A stretch of 64,000 nt of DNA from a virus: positions 18,096-82,095 of IMG/VR virus record IMGVR_UViG_3300029893_000004; one strand, 5' to 3'. The stretch's first letter is position 1, and each line of letters opens with the position of its first letter. The position numbers and the translations under genes were made by a program. Positions 16,196 to 24,985 of this stretch are shown here, piece after piece. Below the pieces are notes generated by a model. It was not told where the DNA came from and searched no databases. It worked only from the letters and a program-made list of their open reading frames with translations.

Positions 16196-16989
16196 GGCAC
16201 CTCGATCGTGCGGTTGTCGAGTCGGGCGAAGACCTGCGTGGGCATGACCGCGCGCGTCTGCGCGGCCCGGGCGAGCTTGACCTCTGCCATGCGCACGACG
16301 TGCGGCGCACGCTCGACCACGTACCGCGGCTTCGCGTAGTACGTGATCGAGTAGGCGCCGCCTGCGGCCGGAGCCGTGCCGCGCGCGACGCCGAGCGTCC
16401 AGTCGATGGCGCCCGCGTCCGTCACGGCGAAGTCCGTGCCCTCGACGAGCACGTCGCCGCCGAGCCCGGTCGCCGTGGCCTTGCGCACGTACATGACGCC
16501 GGACGTGGCCGTATCAGCGGCCGTCGGACCCACGATGAGCCCGCTCGGCACGATGATCGGGTCGCGCAGCGTGTCGGTCGTGCCCGATGCCGCCCGCTGG
16601 CGGATGCGCTGCAGCACGACGAACGCGTCGGTCAGGATGATGTAGCTGTGGTCGGGCAGCGCGTACTCGCCGCGCAGCGTGAAGCTGCCCGTGCCGATGA
16701 ACAGGTCGCCGTGCTTCGCCTGCAGGTCGCGGTCGCGGCCGAGGTCCTGGAAGATGGCGCGAGCGCTCACGCGCAGGCCCGCCGGATACTCGAAGCGCTT
16801 GCCGTCGCAGACCGTGCAGTCGCGCCGGGGCTGGTCCGTCTCACTGCTGATGTAGCACGGGCACTCGACGGCCGGCCACAGGTCGACGCGCGTGCCCTGC
16901 GTGGACAGCAGATCGTAGAACTTCCGGGGGTCGAACTCGGCGCCGCGGAAGACGAGCGACGAATCGGGCGGGCTCGGGAATCCCATCAC
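16192..16989 (-). CDS. Neck-region structural protein with Cys cluster
   Basis: 265 aa. A Cys-rich cluster at residues about 43-62 (CPCYISSETDQPRRDCTVC) resembles a zinc knuckle of the kind found in some phage connector-region proteins. The remainder is beta-rich (GDLFIGTGSFTLRGEYALPD, YVVERAPHVVRMAEVKL). It overlaps its neighbours by four bases on both sides in the connector block. Family not identified. Confidence 0.6.
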   Translation of the reverse strand: MMGFPSPPDSSLVFRGAEFDPRKFYDLLSTQGTRVDLWPAVECPCYISSETDQPRRDCTVCDGKRFEYPAGLRVSARAIFQDLGRDRDLQAKHGDLFIGTGSFTLRGEYALPDHSYIILTDAFVVLQRIRQRAASGTTDTLRDPIIVPSGLIVGPTAADTATSGVMYVRKATATGLGGDVLVEGTDFAVTDAGAIDWTLGVARGTAPAAGGAYSITYYAKPRYVVERAPHVVRMAEVKLARAAQTRAVMPTQVFARLDNRTIEVP

Positions 16990-17711
16990 GCCACCGCGAA
17001 GACCGGCCCGCGCTCCGAATCGCGCAGCACCTTGTAGCGGTCCTTGAGCGCCTTCTGGAGCTCGATGATGCTCGCGCCGAAGCCGTTGTTGGTCGCGCTC
17101 GACGTCGTGCCGATCGACGTGCTCATGCCGTCGACGCCGATGGACTGGCTCGCGATGCCCGCGCCGAGGATGAGCTCGCCCGCCACCCGGAGAATCGGGA
17201 TCGCCGCCTCCATGGCGACGATCTCCTTGATGCTCTCGGGGACGTCGCTCGACTTGTAGCCGGCGGTGTACGTGAAGCGGAACACGCCGTTCAGCCGGAA
17301 GGGGCCCCAGAGCGCCGCGTAGACGCGGGTGAACTCCCAGGCGATGTTGCCGGTGGTCGGCACGAGCTGCACGAGACCCGTCTTCGGGTCGACGACGTTG
17401 AACCAGTCGGTCGGAATCGCGCCGATCGTGTCGGTGCCGTAGGCCATCTGCACCTGCGTGATGGCGCGCACCGGGCCGTTCTGCAAGTAGAACTGATACG
17501 TGCGCCCGATCTCGTGATCGTGCTGCTCGTCCGTGAACGTCACGTAGTCTGCGTCGCCCAGCGGAATGCCGAGGCGCCGGCTGGCGCGGTCCTGCGCGGA
17601 CTCGATCGACCGCGTGAAGAACGCGTCGGGGAAGGCGTTGTTGTCACTGTCGGTCAGCCGCACGCCGAAAAGCTGCGTGTCGGTCAGGTAGTCCTTGTCG
17701 ATGACCGCCAT
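16986..17711 (-). CDS. Head-tail connector / head completion protein
   Basis: 241 aa. An N-terminal helical segment (AVIDKDYLTDTQLFGVRLTD; FTRSIESAQDRASRRLGIPL) followed by a beta region and a C-terminal helix bundle (VPESIKEIVAMEAAIPILRV) fits head-completion proteins of the gp6/gp15 kind that bind the portal. It follows the capsid block and precedes the neck genes. Confidence 0.6.
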   Translation of the reverse strand: MAVIDKDYLTDTQLFGVRLTDSDNNAFPDAFFTRSIESAQDRASRRLGIPLGDADYVTFTDEQHDHEIGRTYQFYLQNGPVRAITQVQMAYGTDTIGAIPTDWFNVVDPKTGLVQLVPTTGNIAWEFTRVYAALWGPFRLNGVFRFTYTAGYKSSDVPESIKEIVAMEAAIPILRVAGELILGAGIASQSIGVDGMSTSIGTTSSATNNGFGASIIELQKALKDRYKVLRDSERGPVFAVA

Positions 17712-17714
17712 GGC

Positions 17715-18239
17715 TCATCCGAGCGTGGCGCGCAGGACGGCGTCCGCGCTGCCCGCGACGTACGACGCGATGCGGAAGTAGACCTCCCGCTGCCCGATGG
17801 CGCTGCGGTACTCGCGATGCGACGTCACCGCCGCGTACGAGTCGACCAGAACCCAGATCCAGTCACCGGCGAGCGTGCCGTCGGTGTGCACGTCCGTGCG
17901 GGCCCAGACCTCGACGCCGACCGCGCCGCCCTTGGTGTCGACGTGCCAGATCACCTCGTCGCCGTCGCGGGCGGCGGGGAAGCTGGCGGGCGTCGTCGTC
18001 GGGCCCGGCTGGTCGGTGTTCGGGTCGTTGGTGTCCGCGGCGCTGATCGTGCGCGTGAAGAACAGCGGGCCGTCCGCCTCGCGCTCGCCCGTGAGCGTGG
18101 CGCGGTAGCGCACGGCCGGGCCCACGTTGCGCGTGACGAGCGCCCTGGTCGGGATGTCGAAGGACTGCGCGACGACGCGCGCCGGACTCGGGCGGTGGTC
18201 CGTCTGCTTGTCGCGGCCCACGGGGCGCTTGTCGGCCAT
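17715..18239 (-). CDS. Structural protein, capsid-to-neck block
   Basis: 174 aa, starting MADKRPVGRDKQTDHRPSP. It is beta-rich with a Trp pair (VIWHVDTKGGAVGVEVWART; GDWIWVLVDSY), which suggests a compact decoration or fibre-like fold. No family recognised. It lies three bases from the connector gene and belongs to the virion operon by position and codon use. Confidence 0.55.
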   Translation of the reverse strand: MADKRPVGRDKQTDHRPSPARVVAQSFDIPTRALVTRNVGPAVRYRATLTGEREADGPLFFTRTISAADTNDPNTDQPGPTTTPASFPAARDGDEVIWHVDTKGGAVGVEVWARTDVHTDGTLAGDWIWVLVDSYAAVTSHREYRSAIGQREVYFRIASYVAGSADAVLRATLG

Positions 18240-18328
18240 GGCGTGTCCTCGGGATGGGTGGGAAGGGGCCCGGGGCGCAGCGCGACGCCAGGAGGCGGAG
18301 GCGGCGCGCTACGCCCGGGCTATCGGTC

Positions 18329-19525
18329 TCAGCTCAGAGTGATGTTGCTGTCGCCGATGAGCGCGATCTTCGGGATGAAGCCGAGCTCGACGCTCACGCC
18401 GGCCGGCACCGTGACCGTGGCCTTCAGCGCGCCGCCCGAGTGGAACTCGGTGGTCGTGGCGAGCGTGGCCGCCTTGACCGTGCCGCTGTCGGCGCTGGTG
18501 ATGGTCAGGGTGCTGATCGCCGCCGTGCCCGCGACCGCGGCGGCGACCGTCACGTCGCCCGTGCCGCTCACGAGGTCGCAGGCCACGTCCAGGCCGAGCA
18601 TCTGGTAGCCCGCGTCGAGGTCGAGCACCGTCACGACGTAGGAGCCCGCGCCCGTGCGCTGGATCTCGAGCAGCGCCGCCACGGACACGTTGGCGCCCGC
18701 GGCCGCCGTGAGCGTGGCCTTCGGGATGGCGCCGGCCGCGAGCGCCCCGGTCGCGGCGATGGTGCCCGCCTTGACGGTGGCGTTGTCGGCCATGTCGATC
18801 GTGATGCTGTTCGCGATCGCCGCGTCGGCGTCGGCCGCGTTGACGATGGCGAGCGTGCTGCCGTCGGCCCCGGCCGCGGACTGCACGAGCGCCGAGGCGC
18901 GGATCGCCTTGCTCGCCAGCGCCGAGTAGCCGAACCACTTCGACGTGACGCTCGTGGCGGTCGCCGTGAGGCTCGCGAGCGGCGCGGCGCCCACGGCCAC
19001 GGCCGTCTCGGCGCCCGTCGCCGTGCCGTAGGCCGCGCTGACCAGCGTGCCAGCCACGCCCCGGTTCAGCTCGTCGCGCACGTTCTCGACGGTCGACGTG
19101 ATGGAGCCTCCGCCGTTGGTGGCGAGGCTGATCACGATGGCAGCCACGCCCGTCGCCGCGTTGAACGTCACGGTCTGGCTGAGCGGCTGGCTGTTGGCAG
19201 CGGGGTCGACGAGCGCCACGGTGTGCGCCTTGTTGTCGACGTTGCGCCCGGTGACGACCAGCGTGGCGCCCGCGCCGTCGGCGTCGATGGTCAGCGTGCC
19301 CGCCTTGTAGCGGTTGTCGATGGCGATGACCTCCGACACGAACGTCTTGGAGTCGCCGACCTGGTCGACGGCCAGACGCGCGGCCGAGGGCTGCTTCGAC
19401 TCGTTCAGCAGCAGCCGCTCGAGGACGTGCAGCTCCTGGAGGTGCTGCTGCGAGCGGCGGTGCTTGCTCAGGAGTTGCTTACCGGTCGTGGAGCCGAGCC
19501 GGTACGGGAGCTTCAGGGTTGCCAT
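18329..19525 (-). CDS. Ala/Thr/Val-rich virion protein (possible capsid decoration)
   Basis: 398 aa. The first 50 residues are helical and basic (KQLLSKHRRSQQHLQELHVL). The rest is highly repetitive beta sequence (SVTSKWFGYSALASKAIRAS; TLTITSADSGTVKAATLATT), with two similar halves around ATVKAGTIAATGALAAGAIP and GTVKAATLATTTEFHSGGAL. That looks like tandem Ig-like or beta-solenoid domains. It lies two genes after the capsid. A decoration role is inference; no family was recognised. Confidence 0.5.
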   Translation of the reverse strand: MATLKLPYRLGSTTGKQLLSKHRRSQQHLQELHVLERLLLNESKQPSAARLAVDQVGDSKTFVSEVIAIDNRYKAGTLTIDADGAGATLVVTGRNVDNKAHTVALVDPAANSQPLSQTVTFNAATGVAAIVISLATNGGGSITSTVENVRDELNRGVAGTLVSAAYGTATGAETAVAVGAAPLASLTATATSVTSKWFGYSALASKAIRASALVQSAAGADGSTLAIVNAADADAAIANSITIDMADNATVKAGTIAATGALAAGAIPKATLTAAAGANVSVAALLEIQRTGAGSYVVTVLDLDAGYQMLGLDVACDLVSGTGDVTVAAAVAGTAAISTLTITSADSGTVKAATLATTTEFHSGGALKATVTVPAGVSVELGFIPKIALIGDSNITLS

Positions 19526-19528
19526 GGG

Positions 19529-20038
19529 TTACTCCGTGTTCCGGCGGCGGCGGCCGCGCCGGCTCTGCGTGGGGGCGCCCTCGGAGACCTCCTCCGAAGG
19601 CTGGTCCGCCTCGACCGGCTCGCCTGCGGGCGCGTCGGTCTGCTCCGCGGGCGCGTCCTGCTCGGGCTCGGCGGGGGCGTCCAGCGCCGGCTCGGAGACC
19701 TCCTCCGGGGCGGGCTGGGAGTCGTCCGGCGCCTCGTCGGCGGGCTCGTCGACCACGGGCGGCAGGGGCTCGGGCTGGGGGGCGACACACGGCTCGACGA
19801 CGAACGTGCCGGGCACGCGCTCGAAGTGCGCCACGAGGTGCTGGTCCACCACGATGGGCAGCCTCGGGCCTTCGGACGCCAGATGCCCCTCGGAGACGAG
19901 TGCGGCGAACGCGTCGAACTGCGGGTGATCGCCGTCGGGAGCGCACAGCAGGCCCCCGGCGTCGACCCAGTACGGCACACTGCCGTAGACGTTCACGACC
20001 TCGCGCGAGGCCGGTCGAAAGCGGACTCGGAACTGCAT
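19529..20038 (-). CDS. Small head-region protein with acidic Pro/Glu tail
   Basis: 169 aa. Residues 1-90 form a small globular domain (MQFRVRFRPASREVVNVYGS). The last 75 residues are Pro/Glu/Ala-rich and disordered, ending in a basic RRGRRRRNTE. It sits between capsid and the Ala-rich protein. Acidic-tail proteins in this position may be head-stabilising or assembly factors, but the role is unknown. Confidence 0.5.
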   Translation of the reverse strand: MQFRVRFRPASREVVNVYGSVPYWVDAGGLLCAPDGDHPQFDAFAALVSEGHLASEGPRLPIVVDQHLVAHFERVPGTFVVEPCVAPQPEPLPPVVDEPADEAPDDSQPAPEEVSEPALDAPAEPEQDAPAEQTDAPAGEPVEADQPSEEVSEGAPTQSRRGRRRRNTE

Positions 20039-20108
20039 CAGGGATCTCCTCGGATGGCAGACGCCGCCGCGCCCGCTCAGGGCGCTGCGCGGAGGCGGTC
20101 AGCGGTCA

Positions 20109-21620
20109 TCAGACGAGCTGCGGGCTCGCCAGCGTGCCGACGTTCTTGAACATGACCAGTCGGCGGTTGAGCCGCGCGAACGGCGCGCCGAACAGGAACA
20201 TGCCGAACTGCTGGCTGTAGTTGGTCAGCCCGAAGTTGACGGCGTTCATCGTCACGCCGCCGCCCGGGATCTGCGCCGGCGCCGACGTCGGCCCGACCTG
20301 CCCCGCGCGGTACTGCGCGAAGGCGAAGTGCGTCGGGTCGGCCTTGAGCATGAAGGCCCGCGAGGTGCCCGGGATGTCCGCGTTCAGGTCCACGATCGAG
20401 GTGTTGCCCGCGGCGGCCTTCTTCGTGCGGCCGAGGTACTTCACGGTCGACGCCGCGTCGCCGGGGTTGACCGTGCGCCAGACGTGGTAGTAGGTCACGC
20501 CCGAGACGCCCGAGTCGGTGAGCGTGATGGTGTTCTTCTCGCCGACCGCGATCGTGTACTGCGCCGAGGTGGTCGCGGACGAGTAGCCCGCCGGGCCCAC
20601 GGCCACGATCTTGTAGTAGTGGGCGCCCGCGTAGGTCGCGTCGAACCGACTCGCCGCGTCGGACGCCTGGGCCGCCGTGTCGATGGTCGGGGCGTCGGGC
20701 GCGCTGGTGCTGCTCTCCGCGCTCGGCACGCGGAAGTGGTTGTTCGACAGGAACTTGTCCGCGTACGGCACGATCGTCGAGCCGGTCGCCGCGAGGATGC
20801 CGCGCACGGGGTTGCCGCCGAGCAGGATGTTCGTGCCGTTGCCGCCCGGGATGCGCTGCATGGCCTGCGCCTCGCGCTTGAGGCTGTCGGCGATGGTAGG
20901 CGCGCAGAGCAGCGAGTCGTGCTCGCCGAAGACCTGCTCGGAGACCTCCGTCGAGACCGCCGAGACGAAGTCCGCGGACAGCGGCTTGCCGCGCAGGTCG
21001 CGCACCTGCAGGCCGGCCGTGTCGAACGCCGCGTCGGCGTCGGCGACGATCTTCCACACGCCGTCGAACTCGTTCGCGCTGATGGTCGAGTCGCCCCAGT
21101 ACAGGTCGCGCGTCAGCGCGCCGGCCAGACGCATCGCCACGAGCATGCGCTCGGTGTCACCCGCGCGCCAGCCCTCCGGCGCGCCCTCGGGCCGGATCAC
21201 GTTGCCGACCGCGTCGATCGCGAACTCGTACGAGCCCACCGCGTTCAGCATCTTGATCTGGGTGTAGTACCGGACGATGTCCGCCGACAGCTCGGGGGCC
21301 TTGTCCGTGTTGCCCACGGCCGCCGGGAGCAGCGGGTCGTAGGTCTTGTTGATGTTCGACCACTGGTGCACGATGGCGTTCGCCGTCGCGAACATGCCCT
21401 TGTTGAGCATGAGGCGCAGCAGCATGAGGTCGTCGTCGGAGTACGAGGCGTTCTTCAGGTACGGCTCGAGGCTCTCGACCTGGATGGCGGCGCCAGCGCC
21501 GGACGCCGTGTTGGGCGTGGGCGCGACGGCGGTGATCGACTTGAGGACCGCGGCGGCCTGCTGGGGATCGGTCGCCCCCAGCATTCCACCCGTCCAGAAG
21601 GTGAAATCGTTCTGCATCAT
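20109..21620 (-). CDS. Major capsid protein with Ig/Fn3-like insertion
   Basis: 503 aa, following the scaffold gene. The N-terminal ~50 residues look like a removable arm: AVAPTPNTA followed by GAGAAIQVES, nearly identical to a stretch near the end of the prohead protease. The core (LLRLMLNKGMFATANAIVHQ; YEFAIDAVGNVIRP; FGEHDSLLCAPTIADSLKRE) fits an HK97-fold capsid of the large-myophage type. Around residues 320-430 a beta-sandwich insert (GAHYYKIVAVGPAGYSSATT; GVTYYHVWRTV) resembles an Fn3/Ig domain exposed on the shell. The C-terminus ends FARLNRRLVMFKNVGTL. Confidence 0.78.
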   Translation of the reverse strand: MMQNDFTFWTGGMLGATDPQQAAAVLKSITAVAPTPNTASGAGAAIQVESLEPYLKNASYSDDDLMLLRLMLNKGMFATANAIVHQWSNINKTYDPLLPAAVGNTDKAPELSADIVRYYTQIKMLNAVGSYEFAIDAVGNVIRPEGAPEGWRAGDTERMLVAMRLAGALTRDLYWGDSTISANEFDGVWKIVADADAAFDTAGLQVRDLRGKPLSADFVSAVSTEVSEQVFGEHDSLLCAPTIADSLKREAQAMQRIPGGNGTNILLGGNPVRGILAATGSTIVPYADKFLSNNHFRVPSAESSTSAPDAPTIDTAAQASDAASRFDATYAGAHYYKIVAVGPAGYSSATTSAQYTIAVGEKNTITLTDSGVSGVTYYHVWRTVNPGDAASTVKYLGRTKKAAAGNTSIVDLNADIPGTSRAFMLKADPTHFAFAQYRAGQVGPTSAPAQIPGGGVTMNAVNFGLTNYSQQFGMFLFGAPFARLNRRLVMFKNVGTLASPQLV

Positions 21621-21666
21621 GGCGGGAATCTCCTTGAAGGCTCGTGTTGGTGGGCTTGCTGGGGGG

Positions 21667-22461
21667 TCAGATGATGTTCAGGGACTTGGCGAGGTTGGCC
21701 CGGAGCGTGCCGCGCGACGCGGGCAGGATCAGGCCGCGGATCGTGTTGGCGCGCAGCGCGTCGCCCTTCGCGTCGGCCTCCGCCAGCGCCTTGGCCAGCG
21801 CGGGCTCGGCCACGTGCGCCGGCAGGAACTCGCCGTTGGCGTTCTCGCGGGCGTCGGCCGGGGTCGGGACCACGTCCGCCGCGGTCGTGGTCACGCGCGA
21901 CGGCACGGGCAGGCGCAGCGCCGTGGCGATGGCGTCCATGCTCTTCTGCAGGGCGTCGCCCTGCGCCTTGATGGCGGCCATCTCGGCCTTGAGCGCGGCG
22001 CTGCCGGCCTGCGACTTCACGAGGCTCTTGGAGACGGCATCGAGCCGCATGGCAAGCGCGACCACGCCCTTGCGCGCGATGGCGCTGTTGGCGTTGGCCG
22101 TGCCCAGCGCGGCCTCCAGCGACTTCAGGATCGGCGCCGCGTCGAGCGGCTCGTCGCCCTCGGGGTCGACGCCCTCGAAGTCGTCACCCAGCGCGAGCAG
22201 CGTGCCGGCGGTCAGGTCGACCGGCTCGGGCTCGGGGTCCTCGGCCGGGTCCATCGACTTGACGAACGCCGCGAGCGCGTCCGCGTCGAAGCGCGACTCG
22301 GTCTCGCCCGTGAGCGACTTCTCGACGGACTCCTCGTCCATCTCGTCCATGGCCTTCAGGAGCGCCGACTTCTCGTCGCCGTCCTCCATCTTGCCGGCCA
22401 TCTTCCTGAGCGCCTTCCGGTCCTCGGCGCCCGCGGAGTTGTACATCTTCTTCAGGTCCAT
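21667..22461 (-). CDS. Capsid assembly scaffold protein
   Basis: 264 aa, almost entirely helical and charged (MDLKKMYNSAGAEDRKALRK; ARKGVVALAMRLDAVSKSLV), with a likely coiled coil at residues 130-180. It is placed between protease and capsid genes, where the scaffold is usually encoded. The C-terminal part (GLILPASRGTLRANLAKSLN) may bind the capsid protein. No catalytic motif is present. Confidence 0.65.
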   Translation of the reverse strand: MDLKKMYNSAGAEDRKALRKMAGKMEDGDEKSALLKAMDEMDEESVEKSLTGETESRFDADALAAFVKSMDPAEDPEPEPVDLTAGTLLALGDDFEGVDPEGDEPLDAAPILKSLEAALGTANANSAIARKGVVALAMRLDAVSKSLVKSQAGSAALKAEMAAIKAQGDALQKSMDAIATALRLPVPSRVTTTAADVVPTPADARENANGEFLPAHVAEPALAKALAEADAKGDALRANTIRGLILPASRGTLRANLAKSLNII

Positions 22462-22485
22462 GATGTCTCCTGGGGGAATGGGCGC

Positions 22486-23370
22486 TCAGGCCCGGGGAAA
22501 GTGGGCGAGCGCGAGTCTCGCCTGCTTCGGGGGGATCTTGTTCTCGGTGAGGTACGCGAAGGCTTCGTCGTAGGTGAGGAGCTTGCGCTTCTTCTTCGGC
22601 TTGCTGCCGCCCCCGTCGAGAGACTCGGTCTGAATGGCGGCGCCCGCGCCCTCCGCCGTGTTCGGCGTGGGAGCGACGGCCGTCATGGACTTGCGCAGGA
22701 ACGCCCAGACTTCCGCGGCGCCTGCGGGATTGACCCGCGCCAGGTCGTGCAGGGCGCCGGTGATGACCGGATCGACGTGCAGCGACTTGAGCAGCTCGAT
22801 GTAGGCGTTCGGGTGCACCGGCAGGTTGGTGACCGCCACGTTGTAGACGGTCGCGCGCGTGATGCGCCGGTGATTCTGCGGGTCGCGCTCGGGCGGCGGG
22901 CCCTCGATGCTGAATCCGAGGCTGCGGTCGGTGCCGACCAGCGACTTCCCGAACTCCACGATCTCGCGTCCGCGCCCGTCGGGCGTGTCGAGGATTGGGC
23001 CCTCGACCCACAGCCCGCGGCCATGCTCGGGGTGTTCGCGAATCTCGGCCAGAGTCGGGTAGCCGATGGCCTTGCACGTGTCCTTGGAGTGGTTGTCGTT
23101 GAACCACCCGCGCTTGAGAAACACGCGCCGGAACTCCAGGCCGTCGGGCTCGACGATCTCGTCTTGGTCGTCGACCGTGCCGAAACTCGCCCAGCCGGCC
23201 ACGTAGCCGGCGAACACGTCGTCTGCGCTGCGGCGGGCCTCGGCCGGGATGTCCGCAGCCTTCTCCAGCCCGTAGACGTGCAGTCCACCCCACAAGCCGC
23301 CGATGCGAACGGGCGCACCCGTCCCTTCCGTGGCCGCGGGGCTCACGGTGGCGTTGCTGGTGTCGGTCAT
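22486..23370 (-). CDS. Prohead maturation protease (HK97/S78-like)
   Basis: 294 aa. Protease motifs are visible: His94 in FNDNHSK, a central acidic strand (GRGLWVEGPILDTPDGRGRE), Ser154 in SLGFSIEGP, and the downstream ITRATVYNVAVTNLPVHPNA. The enzyme cleaves scaffold and capsid arms during head maturation. Residues 227-250 repeat the capsid arm sequence (AVAPTPNTA, GAGAAIQTES), a probable self-cleavage or docking site. The basic end (KPKKKRKLL) may bind DNA. It overlaps nothing and is followed by the scaffold. Confidence 0.82.
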   Translation of the reverse strand: MTDTSNATVSPAATEGTGAPVRIGGLWGGLHVYGLEKAADIPAEARRSADDVFAGYVAGWASFGTVDDQDEIVEPDGLEFRRVFLKRGWFNDNHSKDTCKAIGYPTLAEIREHPEHGRGLWVEGPILDTPDGRGREIVEFGKSLVGTDRSLGFSIEGPPPERDPQNHRRITRATVYNVAVTNLPVHPNAYIELLKSLHVDPVITGALHDLARVNPAGAAEVWAFLRKSMTAVAPTPNTAEGAGAAIQTESLDGGGSKPKKKRKLLTYDEAFAYLTENKIPPKQARLALAHFPRA

Positions 23371-23373
23371 GGT

Positions 23374-23565
23374 CTACCGGGAGCAGGAGGTGCAGACGAC
23401 GCGCCCGCCGCCCACGTAGGTCGTGGCGCGGCGGCCGCAGCCGTTGTCGCAGGGCAGGTCAGGAGCGGGCTTCGATGGCGGGCTCTTCGGCCGGGGCGTC
23501 TTCTGGGGCGTCTTCTCGGGCTGGGAACTCGACTCGGACCACGTTGCCTTCGTCGTCGAATCCAT
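23374..23565 (-). CDS. Small zinc-ribbon protein
   Basis: 63 aa, starting at an ATG (23565) just after a GGAGGG ribosome-binding site. The first 107 bases overlap the end of the MuF-like gene in another frame. Residues 1-37 are Ser/Lys/Pro-rich; the end holds CDNGC and VVCTSC with about 14 residues between, a likely zinc ribbon. It ends four bases before the protease start. The Cys spacing and site placement support a real gene, but the overlap keeps confidence moderate. Confidence 0.5.
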   Translation of the reverse strand: MDSTTKATWSESSSQPEKTPQKTPRPKSPPSKPAPDLPCDNGCGRRATTYVGGGRVVCTSCSR

Positions 23566-24448
23566 AGCCCTCCGGGAGCACGGACAGCGAACACGAGCAC
23601 CACGGGTGCATGGCGTCGAGCACCGGCAGCCAGTCGGCCTTCTTGCGGCCGAAGTTCGTGCCGTTGCGCACGAGCTCGGACAGCAGGAACACCCGCGGCT
23701 GCCCGTTGCCGTCGATGTATGCCTTCTCGCAGGCGTCGCAGCAGCGCGGCGAGACGCGCTTGAAGACGCGCGCGTCGCCGCCGTAGCGGGCCGCGATGTC
23801 GGCCGCCTTGCCGCGCTCGTGGACGTTCTGCGCCTCGGTCTCTGCGATGCGTCGCAGGTCGCGGGCGCCGTCGTTGGTGGCGTCCAGGATGCGCGAGGCG
23901 ATCCAGCGGCCGCCCTTGCGACGCGCGACGCCCTCCTGCACGGCCTCGCCGATGGCCTCGAGCGCCTCGTCGCGGACATCCTGGTCGCCCAGGAGCACTT
24001 CGCGGCGCTGCTCGTCGAGGACCTCGATCACGAGGTTGCCGACCTGGTCGGCCAGCTTGTTGCCGAGCCCCTGGATGTACAGGCCCACGTCGCGCCGGCT
24101 CGCGTCCAGGATGGCGCGCTCTTCGGTCGACAGGGCGATCGGCCGCTTGTCGATGGCCTCGTGCCAGCGCTTGGCGTCCCAATCGGCCGCGTCCTCGCCC
24201 TCTTCGGCGAGTCGCTGGAACAGCAGGCCGGTGACGAACGCGTCGCCGACAAGGTCGGGCGCGTCGCCGCTCTCGATGGCGGCTTGCGTGTCGGGGGCCA
24301 GGATGCCGCGGTCAACGAGCCGCTGGATCGTCACCGGGTCCAGCGCTTCGATTCCGCCGGCCTCGACGGCCGCGATCACCCACCAGTCGGTCAGGTCCCG
24401 TAGGCGCTGCAGCAGGCCCGATAGCTCGTCCGGGGTCAGCGCTGCCAT
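23459..24448 (-). CDS. MuF / SPP1 gp7-like minor head protein
   Basis: 329 aa. The C-terminal half holds the MuF pattern: a helix RRIAETEAQNVHERGKAADI, a pair of Cys in SPRCCDACEKAY, and MHPWCSCSLSVLP near residues 275-287. MuF-family proteins are packaged near the portal and may be ejected into the host. It lies beside the portal as expected. The N-terminal 180 residues are helical and unassigned. Start at ATG 24448. Confidence 0.75.
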   Translation of the reverse strand: MAALTPDELSGLLQRLRDLTDWWVIAAVEAGGIEALDPVTIQRLVDRGILAPDTQAAIESGDAPDLVGDAFVTGLLFQRLAEEGEDAADWDAKRWHEAIDKRPIALSTEERAILDASRRDVGLYIQGLGNKLADQVGNLVIEVLDEQRREVLLGDQDVRDEALEAIGEAVQEGVARRKGGRWIASRILDATNDGARDLRRIAETEAQNVHERGKAADIAARYGGDARVFKRVSPRCCDACEKAYIDGNGQPRVFLLSELVRNGTNFGRKKADWLPVLDAMHPWCSCSLSVLPEGYGFDDEGNVVRVEFPAREDAPEDAPAEEPAIEARS

Positions 24449-24551
24449 GGTCGGGCCTCGGGAGCCGCGCGAAGCGCAGCGCGCCGTCGTCCGTGCGGCG
24501 GAGCACCTCGCCGGTTGCGGGGTCGATGTCGATCGTGTACTTGCGGACCAT
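24312..24551 (-). CDS. Small open frame overlapping the MuF-like gene start
   Basis: 79 codons from ATG 24551. The first 30 residues look like protein (MVRKYTIDIDPATGEVLRRT), and the ATG follows the stop of the upstream gene by four bases. The last 45 residues are a Pro/Gly/Arg shadow of the MuF-like gene. Either a short protein with a long overlap or a frame broken by an indel. Confidence 0.35.
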   Translation of the reverse strand: MVRKYTIDIDPATGEVLRRTDDGALRFARLPRPDHGSADPGRAIGPAAAPTGPDRLVGDRGRRGRRNRSAGPGDDPAAR

Positions 24552-24555
24552 GGCG

Positions 24556-24810
24556 TCAGTCGAGCAGACCGGACGCGCGGATCTCCGCGAGCACCTTGTC
24601 GCGGTAGATGCGGGCGATGCGGTCGAACCTCGATCCGAGCCTATCAGCCTGCTGCTCCAGCGCAAGCAGGTGGAAGCGCCGGGCCTTGCCGTCCGTGGGC
24701 AGCGTGGCGCCGGTGTCGCCCTTGCGCGGGGTCGCGCGGGCGAGCGACGCGGCGATGGCCTTCTGCAGTTCGGGCGACGGGTTCGTCAGGATGACGAAGC
24801 GCGTGCTCAT
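24556..24810 (-). CDS. Small basic helical protein
   Basis: 84 aa, starting MSTRFVILTNPSPELQKAIA. It is helix-rich and basic. The start codon overlaps the stop of the upstream 52-aa gene (ATGA), which indicates coupled translation. Located between portal and MuF-like genes. Family not recognised. Confidence 0.55.
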   Translation of the reverse strand: MSTRFVILTNPSPELQKAIAASLARATPRKGDTGATLPTDGKARRFHLLALEQQADRLGSRFDRIARIYRDKVLAEIRASGLLD

Positions 24811-24965
24811 GGCTCGCCGGGGGCTGCGTCCCGGAACGGCCCGATCGAATCCTGCGTAAGCAGGTCGTCGACAGTGTAGATCTCCGCCTCTTGCTTGCCG
24901 CTCTCATCGAACGCCTCGTGCTGTATCCACAGCGGGTGGCGCTCTTCGCCGGCCTCGCCTCCCAT
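24807..24965 (-). CDS. Small acidic protein after the portal gene
   Basis: 52 aa, ATG 24965, preceded by AAGGAGGAGG with good spacing. The sequence (HPLWIQHEAFDESGKQEAEI) is acidic and ends with FRDAAPGEP. It is coupled to the next gene by a four-base overlap. No family recognised; the ribosome-binding site and coupling make it real. Confidence 0.55.
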   Translation of the reverse strand: MGGEAGEERHPLWIQHEAFDESGKQEAEIYTVDDLLTQDSIGPFRDAAPGEP

Positions 24966-24985
24966 GGTTGCCTCCTCCTTAGTGC

